Position numbers and translations under genes: made by a program. Under the pieces are notes generated by a model. It had not been told where the DNA came from and ran no database searches. It saw nothing but the letters and a program-made list of their open reading frames with translations. A DNA stretch of 64,000 nucleotides, taken from Vreelandella nanhaiensis (lineage in GTDB: Bacteria > Pseudomonadota > Gammaproteobacteria > Pseudomonadales > Halomonadaceae). This document shows, piece by piece, positions 37,881 through 46,453 of this stretch. Each line of letters opens with the position of its first letter. The stretch's first letter is position 1. The stretch is from contig NZ_RZHF01000022.1 in assembly GCF_003990185.1 (NCBI RefSeq), positions 98-64,097 on the forward strand. Direction: 5' to 3'.

Positions 37881-39695
37881 ATGACATTTAATGCAAAGCA
37901 GTTTTTAAGCACGGTAAGCACCTCCCCCGGTGTTTACCGGATGCTTGATGAACATAGCAACACCCTTTATGTGGGCAAAGCGAAGCGCCTGAAAGCACGC
38001 CTTGCCAGCTATTTTCGTGGCCAGTTGAATACCAAGACACAAGCCATGGTAGCGCGGATTGCGGATATACAGATCACAGTAACCCGCAGCGAAACCGAAG
38101 CGCTTCTGCTTGAGCAGACGCTTATCAAGGAATTACGCCCGCCCTACAACATCCTGTTACGAGACGACAAGTCTTACCCGTTTGTCTTCGTGACTGACCG
38201 GCACCCCTACCCCAAGCTTGAGTACAAGCGCGCCCGACAGCGCCGCGATGACGGCCGCTACCTGGGGCCTTATCCAAGCAGTGGCGCAGTGCGCGAAAGC
38301 CTCTCGCTCATGCAGAAGATCTTTCGTATCCGCAACTGCGAAGATAGCGTGTTTTCCCACCGTTCACGGCCATGCTTGCAGCACCAGATTCAGCGCTGCA
38401 GCGCTCCTTGTGTGGATTATATTACCGAGGAGGATTACCGGCTCGACGTAGAGCATGCGGTAATGTGCCTGGAAGGCAAGAGCGAGCATGTTACCCAAGC
38501 GCTCACTGAGGCGATGGAAGCGGCAAGCCAGAATCTGGATTTTGAAGAAGCCGCCCGCCTTCGCGACCAGATACAGCAGTTGCGCCAACTCCAGCAGCGC
38601 CAGTTCGTGGATAATGACAGTGGTGATGCCGACATTTTCGCCCTGGCCCAGCGCCCCGGCGCCATGGGCGTTTCGATATTAAGCGTTCGCGATGGCCGCA
38701 TGCTGGGTGCCCGACACCACGCACCTAAAAACGGTCTGGATTTGACGCCGGAAGCCCTGCTGACAGAAGTCGTCAGCCAATACTATTTTGGCCAGCCGCA
38801 TAACATTCCAAGCGAAGTGATCACCAGTCACACGCTGGATGACAGCGAGCTGATTGCCGACGCTCTGACTGAACAGGCGGGCAAGCGTATCCGGGTTACC
38901 AGCCAGGTGCGAGGCTATCGCGCTCAGTGGCAGCAGCTTGCCATGACCAATGCCGAGCAACAGCTGGCTTCTCAGTTGGCCAATCATACCCAGCTTAACC
39001 AACGCTTTGTAGCGCTTCAAAAAGCGTTGGGCCTTGAGACGATCCCTGAGCGGCTTGAGTGTTTTGACATTAGCCACAGCCACGGCGAGGCCACGGTCGC
39101 TTCATGCGTTGTGTTTGACCATCAGGGTCCTCGAAAAAGTGACTATCGGCATTTTCGTATCGAAGGGGTGGCTGCGGGTGATGATTATGCGGCCATGCAG
39201 CAAGCGCTTATGCGAAGGCTAAAACGCGTCAAGAGCGGTGAGGCGATTGCGCCCGACATCTTGATTGTTGACGGTGGCAAGGGCCAACTCAACATGGCTC
39301 GCGAGGTACTTAATGAATTGGCGATTACCGGCATTCTGCTGCTGGGCGTCGCCAAAGGCACAACACGCAAGGCAGGCCTTGAAACGTTATTTCTGGAAAC
39401 TTCCGACAACCCGCTGCCATTAGACCCGGCCTCCCCCGCCCTGCACCTAATTCAACACATTCGAGATGAATCACACCGCTTTGCCATTGCCGGCCACCGG
39501 GCGCAGCGTGATAAAGCCAGACGCACTTCCACCCTACAGGAAATTCCCGGCATCGGCCCTAAACGGCGCCGTGAACTCTTACGCTTTTTTGGCGGCCTGC
39601 AGGGGGTACAAAAGGCAAGCCGCGCGGAACTGGAGCGTGTGCCAGGCATCAACGCTGCGCTTGCAGAGAGTATTTACCTGGCCCTTAACGGATAA
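37881..39695 (+). CDS. uvrC: excinuclease ABC subunit C
   Basis: The 604-aa nuclease that makes both incisions in nucleotide-excision repair. An N-terminal GIY-YIG domain (GVYRML ... LYVGKAKRLKARL), a Cys cluster, the UVR domain (DFEEAARLRDQI) near 215-235 that meets UvrB, the RNase H-like second nuclease region (ECFDISHSHG) and two C-terminal helix-hairpin-helix motifs (IPGIGPKRRRELL, VPGINAALA) are all present. It starts 42 bp after gacA with no strong ribosome site. Confidence 0.97.
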   Translation: MTFNAKQFLSTVSTSPGVYRMLDEHSNTLYVGKAKRLKARLASYFRGQLNTKTQAMVARIADIQITVTRSETEALLLEQTLIKELRPPYNILLRDDKSYPFVFVTDRHPYPKLEYKRARQRRDDGRYLGPYPSSGAVRESLSLMQKIFRIRNCEDSVFSHRSRPCLQHQIQRCSAPCVDYITEEDYRLDVEHAVMCLEGKSEHVTQALTEAMEAASQNLDFEEAARLRDQIQQLRQLQQRQFVDNDSGDADIFALAQRPGAMGVSILSVRDGRMLGARHHAPKNGLDLTPEALLTEVVSQYYFGQPHNIPSEVITSHTLDDSELIADALTEQAGKRIRVTSQVRGYRAQWQQLAMTNAEQQLASQLANHTQLNQRFVALQKALGLETIPERLECFDISHSHGEATVASCVVFDHQGPRKSDYRHFRIEGVAAGDDYAAMQQALMRRLKRVKSGEAIAPDILIVDGGKGQLNMAREVLNELAITGILLLGVAKGTTRKAGLETLFLETSDNPLPLDPASPALHLIQHIRDESHRFAIAGHRAQRDKARRTSTLQEIPGIGPKRRRELLRFFGGLQGVQKASRAELERVPGINAALAESIYLALNG

Positions 39696-39791
39696 ACCCG
39701 CTTTGGGCATGGATGCTGCTCGCCAAGGGGGATAGAATAACCCCACTACATTTCGAATCTTATGACTCTCCGGTAAGGATCGCCGCTCGCG

Positions 39792-40340
39792 ATGAATATA
39801 CCCAACCTACTTACGCTGGCAAGAGTTGCCTTTATTCCTCTGCTTGTCGTGCTGTTTTACCTGCCGTTTAGCTGGAGCATGCCGCTTGCCGCTGCCCTTT
39901 TTGCTCTGGCTTCAGTAACCGACTGGCTGGATGGTTACCTGGCCCGCCGCTGGAATCAGTCAACTCCCTTTGGCGCATTTTTGGACCCGGTGGCTGACAA
40001 GCTAATGGTGGCGGTTGCGCTGGCCCTGCTCATCGAGCGTTACGACACATTGGTATTAACCTTGCCTGCCTTGGTTATTATCGGTCGCGAAATTGTGATT
40101 TCCGCTCTGCGTGAATGGATGGCCGAAATGGGCAAGCGCGGTTTAGTTGCGGTGTCCTGGATAGGCAAGCTTAAAACCACGCTTCAAATGATCGCCTTGC
40201 TTATTCTCTTAGCCTTGCCACCGACTCACGAAATTGCGCTGCTTGGCGTTGTGGTGCTTTACGTAGCGGCGACCTTGACGCTCTGGTCAATGATTCAATA
40301 TTTGAAGGCAGCCTGGCCGCACCTAAGCCGCTCCATGTAA
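39792..40340 (+). CDS. pgsA: CDP-diacylglycerol--glycerol-3-phosphate 3-phosphatidyltransferase
   Basis: A 182-aa integral membrane enzyme that makes phosphatidylglycerol phosphate. The CDP-alcohol phosphotransferase motif is exact: Asp47-Gly48, Ala51-Arg52, Gly61, Asp65 and Asp69. The hydrophobic profile suggests six membrane helices. It is the last gene of the gacA-uvrC-pgsA group and is followed by a tRNA promoter. Confidence 0.96.
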   Translation: MNIPNLLTLARVAFIPLLVVLFYLPFSWSMPLAAALFALASVTDWLDGYLARRWNQSTPFGAFLDPVADKLMVAVALALLIERYDTLVLTLPALVIIGREIVISALREWMAEMGKRGLVAVSWIGKLKTTLQMIALLILLALPPTHEIALLGVVVLYVAATLTLWSMIQYLKAAWPHLSRSM

Positions 40341-40380
40341 GCAATTGATTAATTGGATGTGATGTTTACGACATTGTTGA

Positions 40381-40408
40381 TTGACAACCTCGAAACGATG
40401 CGTATAAT
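40381..40408 (+). promoter_or_regulatory. consensus sigma-70 promoter of the tRNA Gly-Cys-Leu cluster
   Basis: Both hexamers are perfect, TTGACA and TATAAT, spaced 16 bp, and they end 16 bp before tRNA-Gly. The following TCGCCC is a GC-rich discriminator of the type linked to growth-rate and stringent control of stable RNA. Confidence 0.9.
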
Positions 40409-40423
40409 TCGCCCTCGAGTCGA

Positions 40424-40498
40424 GCGGGAATAGCTCAGTGGTAGAGCATCGCCTTGCCAAGGCGAGGGTCGAGAGTTCGAATCTCTTTTCCCGCTCCA
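40424..40498 (+). tRNA. tRNA-Gly (anticodon GCC)
   Basis: A 75-nt cloverleaf with encoded CCA. The loop TTGCCAA between CGCC and GGCG gives anticodon GCC. The discriminator base is U73 and the acceptor stem GCGGGAA pairs with TTCCCGC. Confidence 0.97.
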
Positions 40499-40509
40499 AC
40501 GACTTTTAA

Positions 40510-40583
40510 GGCTGGATGGCAGAGTGGTTATGCAGCGGACTGCAACTCCGTGTACGCCGGTTCGATTCCGACTCCAGCCTCCA
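40510..40583 (+). tRNA. tRNA-Cys (anticodon GCA)
   Basis: A 74-nt cloverleaf with encoded CCA. The loop CTGCAAC gives anticodon GCA. The U73 discriminator is the known cysteine identity base, and the acceptor stem GGCTGGA/TCCAGCC is perfect. Confidence 0.97.
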
Positions 40584-40619
40584 TTTTATGTAGTGTGCAA
40601 CGTTCCTCCAAGCTGCACT

Positions 40620-40706
40620 GCCCGGATGGCGAAATTGGTAGACGCAAGAGACTTAAAATCTCTCGGAGGTAACTCCGTGCCGGTTCAAGTCCGGCTCCGG
40701 GCACCA
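40620..40706 (+). tRNA. tRNA-Leu (anticodon TAA)
   Basis: An 87-nt class II tRNA with a long variable arm and encoded CCA. The loop CTTAAAA gives anticodon TAA for UUA/UUG codons. The discriminator is A73, required for leucine charging. It ends the tRNA cluster; a T-rich stretch at about 40720-40735 follows. Confidence 0.97.
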
Positions 40707-40826
40707 TTGTTTAGATTATCTCTTCTTTTTTTTATTATCTGCGAGATCACTTAGATCGCCGCGGTCTTTCTTACGTCTGTATATTACCAAGTACTAACTG
40801 CCTGATAACAAGAAAAAGGAGCGCGC

Positions 40827-42425
40827 ATGAGCACGCCAACAACCGATATTCTAGTTATTGGCGGCGGTGTCGCAGGGCTGACCCTTGCTCTTGAAGCAGC
40901 CAATCATCTATCGGTGACACTGGTACGTCCTCTGCAAGATGACAAGGGCGCCAGCATATGGGCCCAGGGCGGTATTGCCGCCGTACTCTCCCCGGATGAC
41001 AGCCTAGAAGCGCACGTTCAAGATACCCTGGTGGCGGGCGATGGCCTGTGCGATGAGCTGGCCGTTCGCTTTACCGTGAACCACGGCCCCGCCGCTATTC
41101 AATGGTTAATCGACAACGGCGTCCCTTTCACACCGGATACTGCTGCCGATGCGCGCTACCCCTACCACCTGACTCGCGAAGGGGGGCATAACGCGCGGCG
41201 TATTATTCATGCCGATGACGCAACCGGACGCGCAGTGGTGGATACGCTGATGCGCAAAGTGGCCTTGCATCCCAATATTTGCCAGCGCAGCGACCTTACC
41301 ATTCTCGGATTATTGCAAGACAACGAGGGGCGCTGTCGAGGTGCCTATGGGGTTGACGAGCAACACCAGTGGCAGACGCTGCCAGCACTTAACACCGTAT
41401 TGGCGACAGGCGGGGCCAGCGGCCTTTATCGGCACACCACGACACCCTCCCCCAACAACGGGGAAGGCATGATGCTGGCCGCTGAGCTGGGCGCCCAATT
41501 AATGAACCTGGAGTTTCAACAATTTCACCCCACCAGCCTGTATGACCCTGATGGCCCGGCCTTTTTAATCAGTGAAGCAGTACGCGGCGAAGGCGGTTAC
41601 TTACTTAATGAGGCGGGCGAACGGTTTATGCTCGCACTTGACCCTCGGGCTGAACTTGCTCCCCGCGATGTGGTTGCCCGGGCTATCGATTTTCAGATAC
41701 AGCAGGGACACCAGGGTCATGTGTGGCTGGATATTCGCCATCTGGGTGAGTGCGCCATTCATCATCACTTTCCAACCATTCATGCCCACTGTCTCTCCCG
41801 AGGGATAGATATCACGCAACAGCCCATTCCGGTGGTACCGGCCGCACACTACAGCTGCGGCGGTGTGGCAACGGATGAGCGGGGAGCTACTCGCGTATCG
41901 GGCCTTTATGCGATTGGTGAAGTCGCCTGTACTGGCTTGCACGGCGCCAACCGAATGGCGAGCAATTCGCTATTGGAGTGTCTGGTATATGCGCGTAGCT
42001 GTGCAGGCGCGCTGTGCAAACAAATAGCTCATGAAGGGTCAGAAACGGCGTTTTCATTAACCCAACGCCCTATCCGCCCAACGCCGGCTGATCAACAGGC
42101 TGTTTTCGCCGAGCTACGTAATCGCCTGCGTGGCATAATGAGTCAACATGTTTCAATTGTACGCAGCAACGCCGGGTTAACCATTGCTCAACAGCAGCTA
42201 ATCAAGCTATTGGCACGTCTGGAAAGCCTTGAAGGCAGCCAGAATCAGCTTGAAGGAATACAGCTTCACCAAATGCTCAGATTGGCCCAGCTAACCGTGA
42301 CAGCTGCCATGAGACGGCATGAGTCACGCGGCCTGCACTTCTCAACCGACTGGCCTGCACATCAGCCCCACGCTACAGCCTCTCGCTTAAGCCTTGCTGA
42401 CTTAACGCCCGGCACGGAGACATAA
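40827..42425 (+). CDS. nadB: L-aspartate oxidase
   Basis: A 532-aa FAD enzyme that converts aspartate to iminoaspartate, the first step of NAD synthesis. The dinucleotide motif VIGGGVAGLTLALE is at 15-28. Segments QGGIAAVL, GEGGYLLNEAGERF and MASNSLLECLVYA are typical of NadB rather than succinate dehydrogenase. AAGGAG precedes the ATG. It runs tail-to-tail into ygfX with a 24-bp overlap. Its FAD is not covalently bound, but the neighbouring sdhE serves a related flavoprotein. Confidence 0.96.
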   Translation: MSTPTTDILVIGGGVAGLTLALEAANHLSVTLVRPLQDDKGASIWAQGGIAAVLSPDDSLEAHVQDTLVAGDGLCDELAVRFTVNHGPAAIQWLIDNGVPFTPDTAADARYPYHLTREGGHNARRIIHADDATGRAVVDTLMRKVALHPNICQRSDLTILGLLQDNEGRCRGAYGVDEQHQWQTLPALNTVLATGGASGLYRHTTTPSPNNGEGMMLAAELGAQLMNLEFQQFHPTSLYDPDGPAFLISEAVRGEGGYLLNEAGERFMLALDPRAELAPRDVVARAIDFQIQQGHQGHVWLDIRHLGECAIHHHFPTIHAHCLSRGIDITQQPIPVVPAAHYSCGGVATDERGATRVSGLYAIGEVACTGLHGANRMASNSLLECLVYARSCAGALCKQIAHEGSETAFSLTQRPIRPTPADQQAVFAELRNRLRGIMSQHVSIVRSNAGLTIAQQQLIKLLARLESLEGSQNQLEGIQLHQMLRLAQLTVTAAMRRHESRGLHFSTDWPAHQPHATASRLSLADLTPGTET

Positions 42426-42800
42426 ACGGCGCAGCAAGCGGTGGCTATCACGAGGCAGGCTATCAGGCCATAGCCATAACCGTTGCGGCCCCACCCATAT
42501 ACCCACCAACCAAGGCCCCAGATAATCACAGCGAACAAGCTGCTCATCTCCCAACTCACCATAGGGCAGCCGCCAGCGGCCAATCATGGCGTTGTCAGCA
42601 TTTGTCAGATAAAGCACGCCTTTAGGCTGGGCGTAAATGCTACGCCAGAGCAGCAGGGCCGCCACAATGCTTACGCCACTACCTACCCAGCTCCCTAGTA
42701 CGCAGAAACTTAGCAAACAGAGCCCAAGCGCCAAGCCTGCCTGGAGCAGGCTTGCATACTTAGAGAGTGCGATAGGCAGAATTATCGGTGTTTTCTGCAT
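42402..42800 (-). CDS. ygfX: YgfX (CptA)-like membrane protein
   Basis: About 132 aa. Two adjacent hydrophobic segments (about residues 17-55) are followed by a soluble part ending in an Arg-rich tail, as in YgfX/CptA. In E. coli the sdhE-ygfX pair was first described as a toxin-antitoxin system affecting the cytoskeleton, and later work tied SdhE to flavinylation, so the role of YgfX is unsettled. The ATG at 42800 overlaps the end of sdhE by 41 bp. Identity rests on position and topology more than on residues. Confidence 0.78.
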   Translation of the reverse strand: MQKTPIILPIALSKYASLLQAGLALGLCLLSFCVLGSWVGSGVSIVAALLLWRSIYAQPKGVLYLTNADNAMIGRWRLPYGELGDEQLVRCDYLGPWLVGIWVGPQRLWLWPDSLPRDSHRLLRRLCLRAGR

Positions 42801-43053
42801 GTTCAACGATCATTTTGACAATACGCCGCAATGCCGGGTCATCAGGCCATTCACGATGCATCAGCCAGATAAATAAATCCTGATCTTCTTCCTTGATAAG
42901 CCGCTCATAAGCAAGCCGATCTTCTTCATCGAGGGTATCAAACCGTTTTTCCAGGAACGGGATCAACAGTAGATCCAGCTCCCACATACCGCGCCGCGAG
43001 TGCCAGTAAAGACGTTTACGCAGTATGGCTGCTGGGGATGTGTCGTCGCTCAA
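42760..43053 (-). CDS. sdhE: succinate dehydrogenase assembly factor SdhE
   Basis: A 97-aa five-helix protein that helps attach FAD covalently to SdhA. The signature RGMWE at 21-25, within HSRRGMWELD, is diagnostic, as are the acidic DEEDRLAYERLI segment and LFIWLMHRE. It overlaps ygfX. Confidence 0.95.
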   Translation of the reverse strand: MSDDTSPAAILRKRLYWHSRRGMWELDLLLIPFLEKRFDTLDEEDRLAYERLIKEEDQDLFIWLMHREWPDDPALRRIVKMIVEHAENTDNSAYRTL

Positions 43054-43257
43054 GGCCAGCCTCTTTAATCATGAAAATGAAGCGCCAGTATACCTAAGCT
43101 AAAGGGTCGCGCCAGCGCCAAGCTTCGCCTATGCTGTTATTCAGTCTAGTACCTTGTTTTATCTGCATTGTTTAATATCGTTTTGCACAGTATGCTGAAT
43201 CGAATTATCGAGATCAGTAGCCAGCTACGACCTTCACAGTTTGCAGGGAGCCAACCG

Positions 43258-43554
43258 ATGACAAAATCTGAATTAATCGAACAAATCGCGATGCGTCAAC
43301 CGGAGCTATCCGCCAAGGAAGTGGAAACGGCGGTGCGTATTATCCTGGACGATATGACCGAAGCGCTTTCCAGCGGCGGGCGCGTTGAAATACGTGGCTT
43401 TGGCAGCTTCTCGCTTCACTTTCGCGAACCCCGTACTGGCCGTAACCCGAAAACGGGTGATCCGGTCGAGCTGGATGGCAAGTATGTGCCCCACTTCAAG
43501 CCGGGCAAGGAGCTACGCGAACAGGTAGACGCCAGCCGCGCACTGGGTTACTAG
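43258..43554 (+). CDS. ihfB: integration host factor subunit beta
   Basis: A 98-aa DNA-bending protein that pairs with IhfA. It has the [11 protein letters not shown] opening, [26 protein letters not shown] and the DNA-intercalating proline in GRNP. The ATG at 43258 with GGGAG upstream is preferred to the longer frame from 43168. rpsA, often just upstream in other gammaproteobacteria, is absent here. Confidence 0.96.
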   Translation: MTKSELIEQIAMRQPELSAKEVETAVRIILDDMTEALSSGGRVEIRGFGSFSLHFREPRTGRNPKTGDPVELDGKYVPHFKPGKELREQVDASRALGY

Positions 43555-43665
43555 CGCGGCGCCTGAATTGCCTTAACACGGTAATCGGTGTCTGTGGGAT
43601 GACGTCGTGCCATGACTCATACACAATAGGGCCACTCTGCGACCGTAACTGATTAGGAAACTCTT

Positions 43666-43971
43666 ATGCGTTGGATCAAAGGGCTGATTCTAGCCGTTGT
43701 TTTACTGGTTGTTCTACTTATAGGTATTCTGTTTGCCGTCAACAACCAGCAAACGATTGCCTTGAATCTGATTTGGGTCGAGCTGCCCGCCATTTCGTTT
43801 TCTGTCTGGCTTCTGGCCACGCTGACTTTTGGCGTGATACTCGGCATGCTGGCCATGCTGGGTGTGTATGCACGGTTAAAGGCACGCCTTGCACGCAGCG
43901 AGCGCCACAATAAACAGCAACGCAAAGAGCTTGACCGGTTACGCACTCAGGAGTTTAAGGAACTAACCTAA
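43666..43971 (+). CDS. lapA: LapA-family membrane protein (DUF1049)
   Basis: A 101-aa inner-membrane protein with two hydrophobic helices (about 4-24 and 45-65) and a charged coiled-coil C-terminus. It is the partner of LapB in lipopolysaccharide assembly. Its TAA is directly followed by the lapB ATG. Confidence 0.93.
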   Translation: MRWIKGLILAVVLLVVLLIGILFAVNNQQTIALNLIWVELPAISFSVWLLATLTFGVILGMLAMLGVYARLKARLARSERHNKQQRKELDRLRTQEFKELT

Positions 43972-45171
43972 ATGCATGATGTCATGCTGCTAGGATTGCT
44001 GTTGGCGGCCATTGCCATTGGTTTTGGATTAGGTATTCGTCATGCCACCCGACGATCCCGGCAAGCGCCAACAGCCTCTTCTTCCTCTCTATCGAAAGAG
44101 TATTTTATAGGGTTGAATTACCTGCTCAACGAGCAGCCCGATGAGGCAATCAATACCTTCATCAACGCCCTTGATGTCAATAGCGATACGGTGGATACAC
44201 ATATTGCCCTGGGCAAGCTTTTCCGCGCGCGTGGTGAAGCGGACAAGGCGGTCAGTATCCATCAGAATCTGCTGGCCCGCCCGGCGCTATCGCGTAGCAC
44301 CAATCAGAACGTTCAACTGGAACTCGCGCGTGATTTTATGGCGCTGGGCGTTCACGACCGCGCTCAACGCCTTTTGCATTCACTGCTTGAACAGTCATCA
44401 GGTGAAGAGTATCGCTACGCAGCCAAACAACTGTTAGTGGATATTCTTGAGCGAGAAAAAGAGTGGCAGAACGCCTTTGATGTTATTCAACCGCTTCTCA
44501 AACAGCATCCAGGCATGCGTCGCCCTGCTTCCCATTGGTTGTGTGAGCTGGCGCAGGAAGAGATCCAGCAGTCCAGTCGCGCCTTGGCTAGAAAGCACCT
44601 TAAAAAAGCGCTACAGCTGGATGAGCGCTGCATTCGTGCAACGCTATTACTGACAGAACTCGAGATGGATAACGGCCATTATGATCGCGCCATTGAGCGT
44701 CTTGACCATATCCCAGCACAGGATCCCGCTCACATTCCCACTATGCTGCCCGCCCTAAAGCGCGCCTATGTTCGCAATGATGACATTGCAGGTCTTGAAA
44801 AACATCTCTATCGGCTATTGAATCAGGCGCCCTATACCAGCGTTATCGTCATGCTGGGAGAGCTCGTGCATCAACGGGATGGTGTTGATACAGCGATCGA
44901 GCGAACGGGCGAGTGGCTGCGTGAAGCCCCAAGCCTCAGGGGATTGGACTACCTTCTTGACCTGTATGTTGAAAGCCAGCGGTTAAGCGGCAGAACATCA
45001 CCTGATACGCGCTTATTACTGCTCAAGTATCACACGCAAGCCCTGTTAAAAGATCGCCCGCGACACCGCTGCAGGCGCTGCGGTTTTTCCAGTGATGCGC
45101 TGGCATGGCAGTGCCCCAGCTGCCGGCGCTGGGGCACCATCAAACCCATTACGGGTGTCGAAGGGGAATAA
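43972..45171 (+). CDS. lapB: lipopolysaccharide assembly protein LapB (YciM)
   Basis: A 399-aa protein with an N-terminal membrane anchor, a set of TPR repeats facing the cytoplasm (from about residue 40), and a C-terminal rubredoxin-type metal site with cysteines 367, 370, 381 and 384. In E. coli it controls LpxC stability through FtsH and so the level of lipopolysaccharide. It is coupled to lapA. pyrF, which follows in the same direction in enterobacteria, is here convergent and 6 bp away. Confidence 0.95.
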   Translation: MHDVMLLGLLLAAIAIGFGLGIRHATRRSRQAPTASSSSLSKEYFIGLNYLLNEQPDEAINTFINALDVNSDTVDTHIALGKLFRARGEADKAVSIHQNLLARPALSRSTNQNVQLELARDFMALGVHDRAQRLLHSLLEQSSGEEYRYAAKQLLVDILEREKEWQNAFDVIQPLLKQHPGMRRPASHWLCELAQEEIQQSSRALARKHLKKALQLDERCIRATLLLTELEMDNGHYDRAIERLDHIPAQDPAHIPTMLPALKRAYVRNDDIAGLEKHLYRLLNQAPYTSVIVMLGELVHQRDGVDTAIERTGEWLREAPSLRGLDYLLDLYVESQRLSGRTSPDTRLLLLKYHTQALLKDRPRHRCRRCGFSSDALAWQCPSCRRWGTIKPITGVEGE

Positions 45172-45177
45172 CGCCGC

Positions 45178-45870
45178 TTACGCGAGTTCAGCCTCTATAG
45201 CAGTGAGTGCTTCCATGGGGTCCGCCGCCTGGGTAACCGGACGTCCAATCACCAGGTGTGTACTGCCTGCCTGTATAGCTTTACTGGGTGTCATGATACG
45301 CTGCTGATCGTTTACGGCGGCAAAGCTTGGGCGAATACCCGGCGTTACCTTTAAGAAACTGTCGCCACATATAGTTTTAAGGTGAGCGGCCTCCTGGGCA
45401 GAACAGACAACGCCCTGCAGGCCACTTTGCTGAGTCAGTCGCGCCAGACGCTCAACCTGTTCCGCCGGAGTACAGCTCAAGCCTACTTCCTGCAGGTCGC
45501 TCTCTTGCAGGCTGGTCAAAACGGTTACCGCAATAAGATGGGTGGCCAACCCGTTTTTTTCCAAACGCTCGGCGGCCGCCTCCATCATCTTGCGGCCACC
45601 ACCCGCGTGCACATTCACCATCCACACACCCTGCTCAGCGGCCGCCTGAACGGCGCCCGCCACCGTATTCGGGATGTCGTGAAATTTAAGATCCAGAAAC
45701 ACTTCAAACCCGCGCCCATGCAAAGCTTCCAGCACGGCCGGGCCGCTGCGGGTGTAAAGCTCCTTGCCGACTTTCAAACGGCATCGAGCAGGATCAAGCT
45801 GGTCAGCCATGCAAAGGGCCGCGTCAAGGGACGGATAATCAAGCGCGATAATTAGCGGGGATTCAGACAC
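45178..45870 (-). CDS. pyrF: orotidine 5'-phosphate decarboxylase
   Basis: A 230-aa TIM-barrel enzyme forming UMP. Asp11, Lys33 and the catalytic D-x-K-x-x-D motif (Asp60, Lys62, Asp65 in [11 protein letters not shown]) are present, as is the C-terminal VIGRPVT phosphate loop. The start codon is GTG with GGAG upstream. Confidence 0.96.
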   Translation of the reverse strand: MSESPLIIALDYPSLDAALCMADQLDPARCRLKVGKELYTRSGPAVLEALHGRGFEVFLDLKFHDIPNTVAGAVQAAAEQGVWMVNVHAGGGRKMMEAAAERLEKNGLATHLIAVTVLTSLQESDLQEVGLSCTPAEQVERLARLTQQSGLQGVVCSAQEAAHLKTICGDSFLKVTPGIRPSFAAVNDQQRIMTPSKAIQAGSTHLVIGRPVTQAADPMEALTAIEAELA

Positions 45871-45922
45871 AACACTACTCCATACTCATTTAAGCGCATT
45901 ATAACAGTCTCGTACGGCTTGC

Positions 45923-45964
45923 TTGTAAGCGATTTGCCATGCACTGGTAGCTAAACGCTTACAA
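45923..45964. repeat. 9-bp inverted repeat with 24-nt spacer
   Basis: TTGTAAGCG (45923-45931) and CGCTTACAA (45956-45964) are perfect inverted copies between the divergent pyrF and ComEA-like genes. It could be an operator or a transcript hairpin; no assignment is possible. Confidence 0.4.
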
Positions 45965-46086
45965 ACTGTGTCGTATATCACTGACAACAATACGCAGGCG
46001 AACGCGTTAAGTTAACTGGGCGTGCCGTTAAGAATAATTCGGTAGTGCTACTTATCTTTAATATACAAGAAGGAATAGTTCACCTG

Positions 46087-46365
46087 ATGAATATGACGCT
46101 AAAAAGCCTGATTGCCGCCCTGTTACTTAGCCTTAGCCTCTCATGTAACGTACTGGCACAGGAAGTAGCTCCCATCAACATCAATACCGCCGACGAGGAG
46201 CTCCTGGCTGAGCTGCCGGGGATTGGCCCAAGCCGGGCAGCGGCCATTATCGAAGAGCGGGACAGCAACGGTGAGTTTGAAAGTATTGATGATTTAACGC
46301 GGGTCAGCGGCATTGGCGCAGCCACCGTTGACCGCATGCGTGACCAGGTAGTGGTTGAAGATTAA
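46087..46365 (+). CDS. ComEA-like helix-hairpin-helix protein
   Basis: A 92-aa protein with a signal peptide (cleavage after about VLAQ) followed by one ComEA-type double helix-hairpin-helix domain: ININTADEELLAELPGIG, then LTRVSGIGAATVDRMR. Such exported proteins bind double-stranded DNA at the cell surface or in the periplasm, in some species for DNA uptake. It stands alone, so a competence role is only possible. The ATG at 46087 places the signal peptide correctly. Confidence 0.9.
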   Translation: MNMTLKSLIAALLLSLSLSCNVLAQEVAPININTADEELLAELPGIGPSRAAAIIEERDSNGEFESIDDLTRVSGIGAATVDRMRDQVVVED

Positions 46366-46380
46366 GCGCCACTCTTACGT

Positions 46381-46416
46381 ATTGCCCGGTGCGCTGTGTA
46401 CTGCGCGCCGGGCAAT
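46381..46416 (+). terminator. hairpin downstream of the ComEA-like gene
   Basis: A 14-nt arm ATTGCCCGGTGCGC pairs with GCGCGCCGGGCAAT through an 8-nt loop with one G-T pair. AATTGTCTT follows. It also lies about 40 bp past prpD on the other strand. Confidence 0.65.
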
Positions 46417-46453
46417 AATTGTCTTGAATTGCCGTTTTCTCTGTTTAGATGCG

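Noticed and set aside
40454..40754. 72- and 76-codon plus-strand open frames
   Set aside because: Both run through the tRNA-Gly, tRNA-Cys and tRNA-Leu genes and have no protein-like features.
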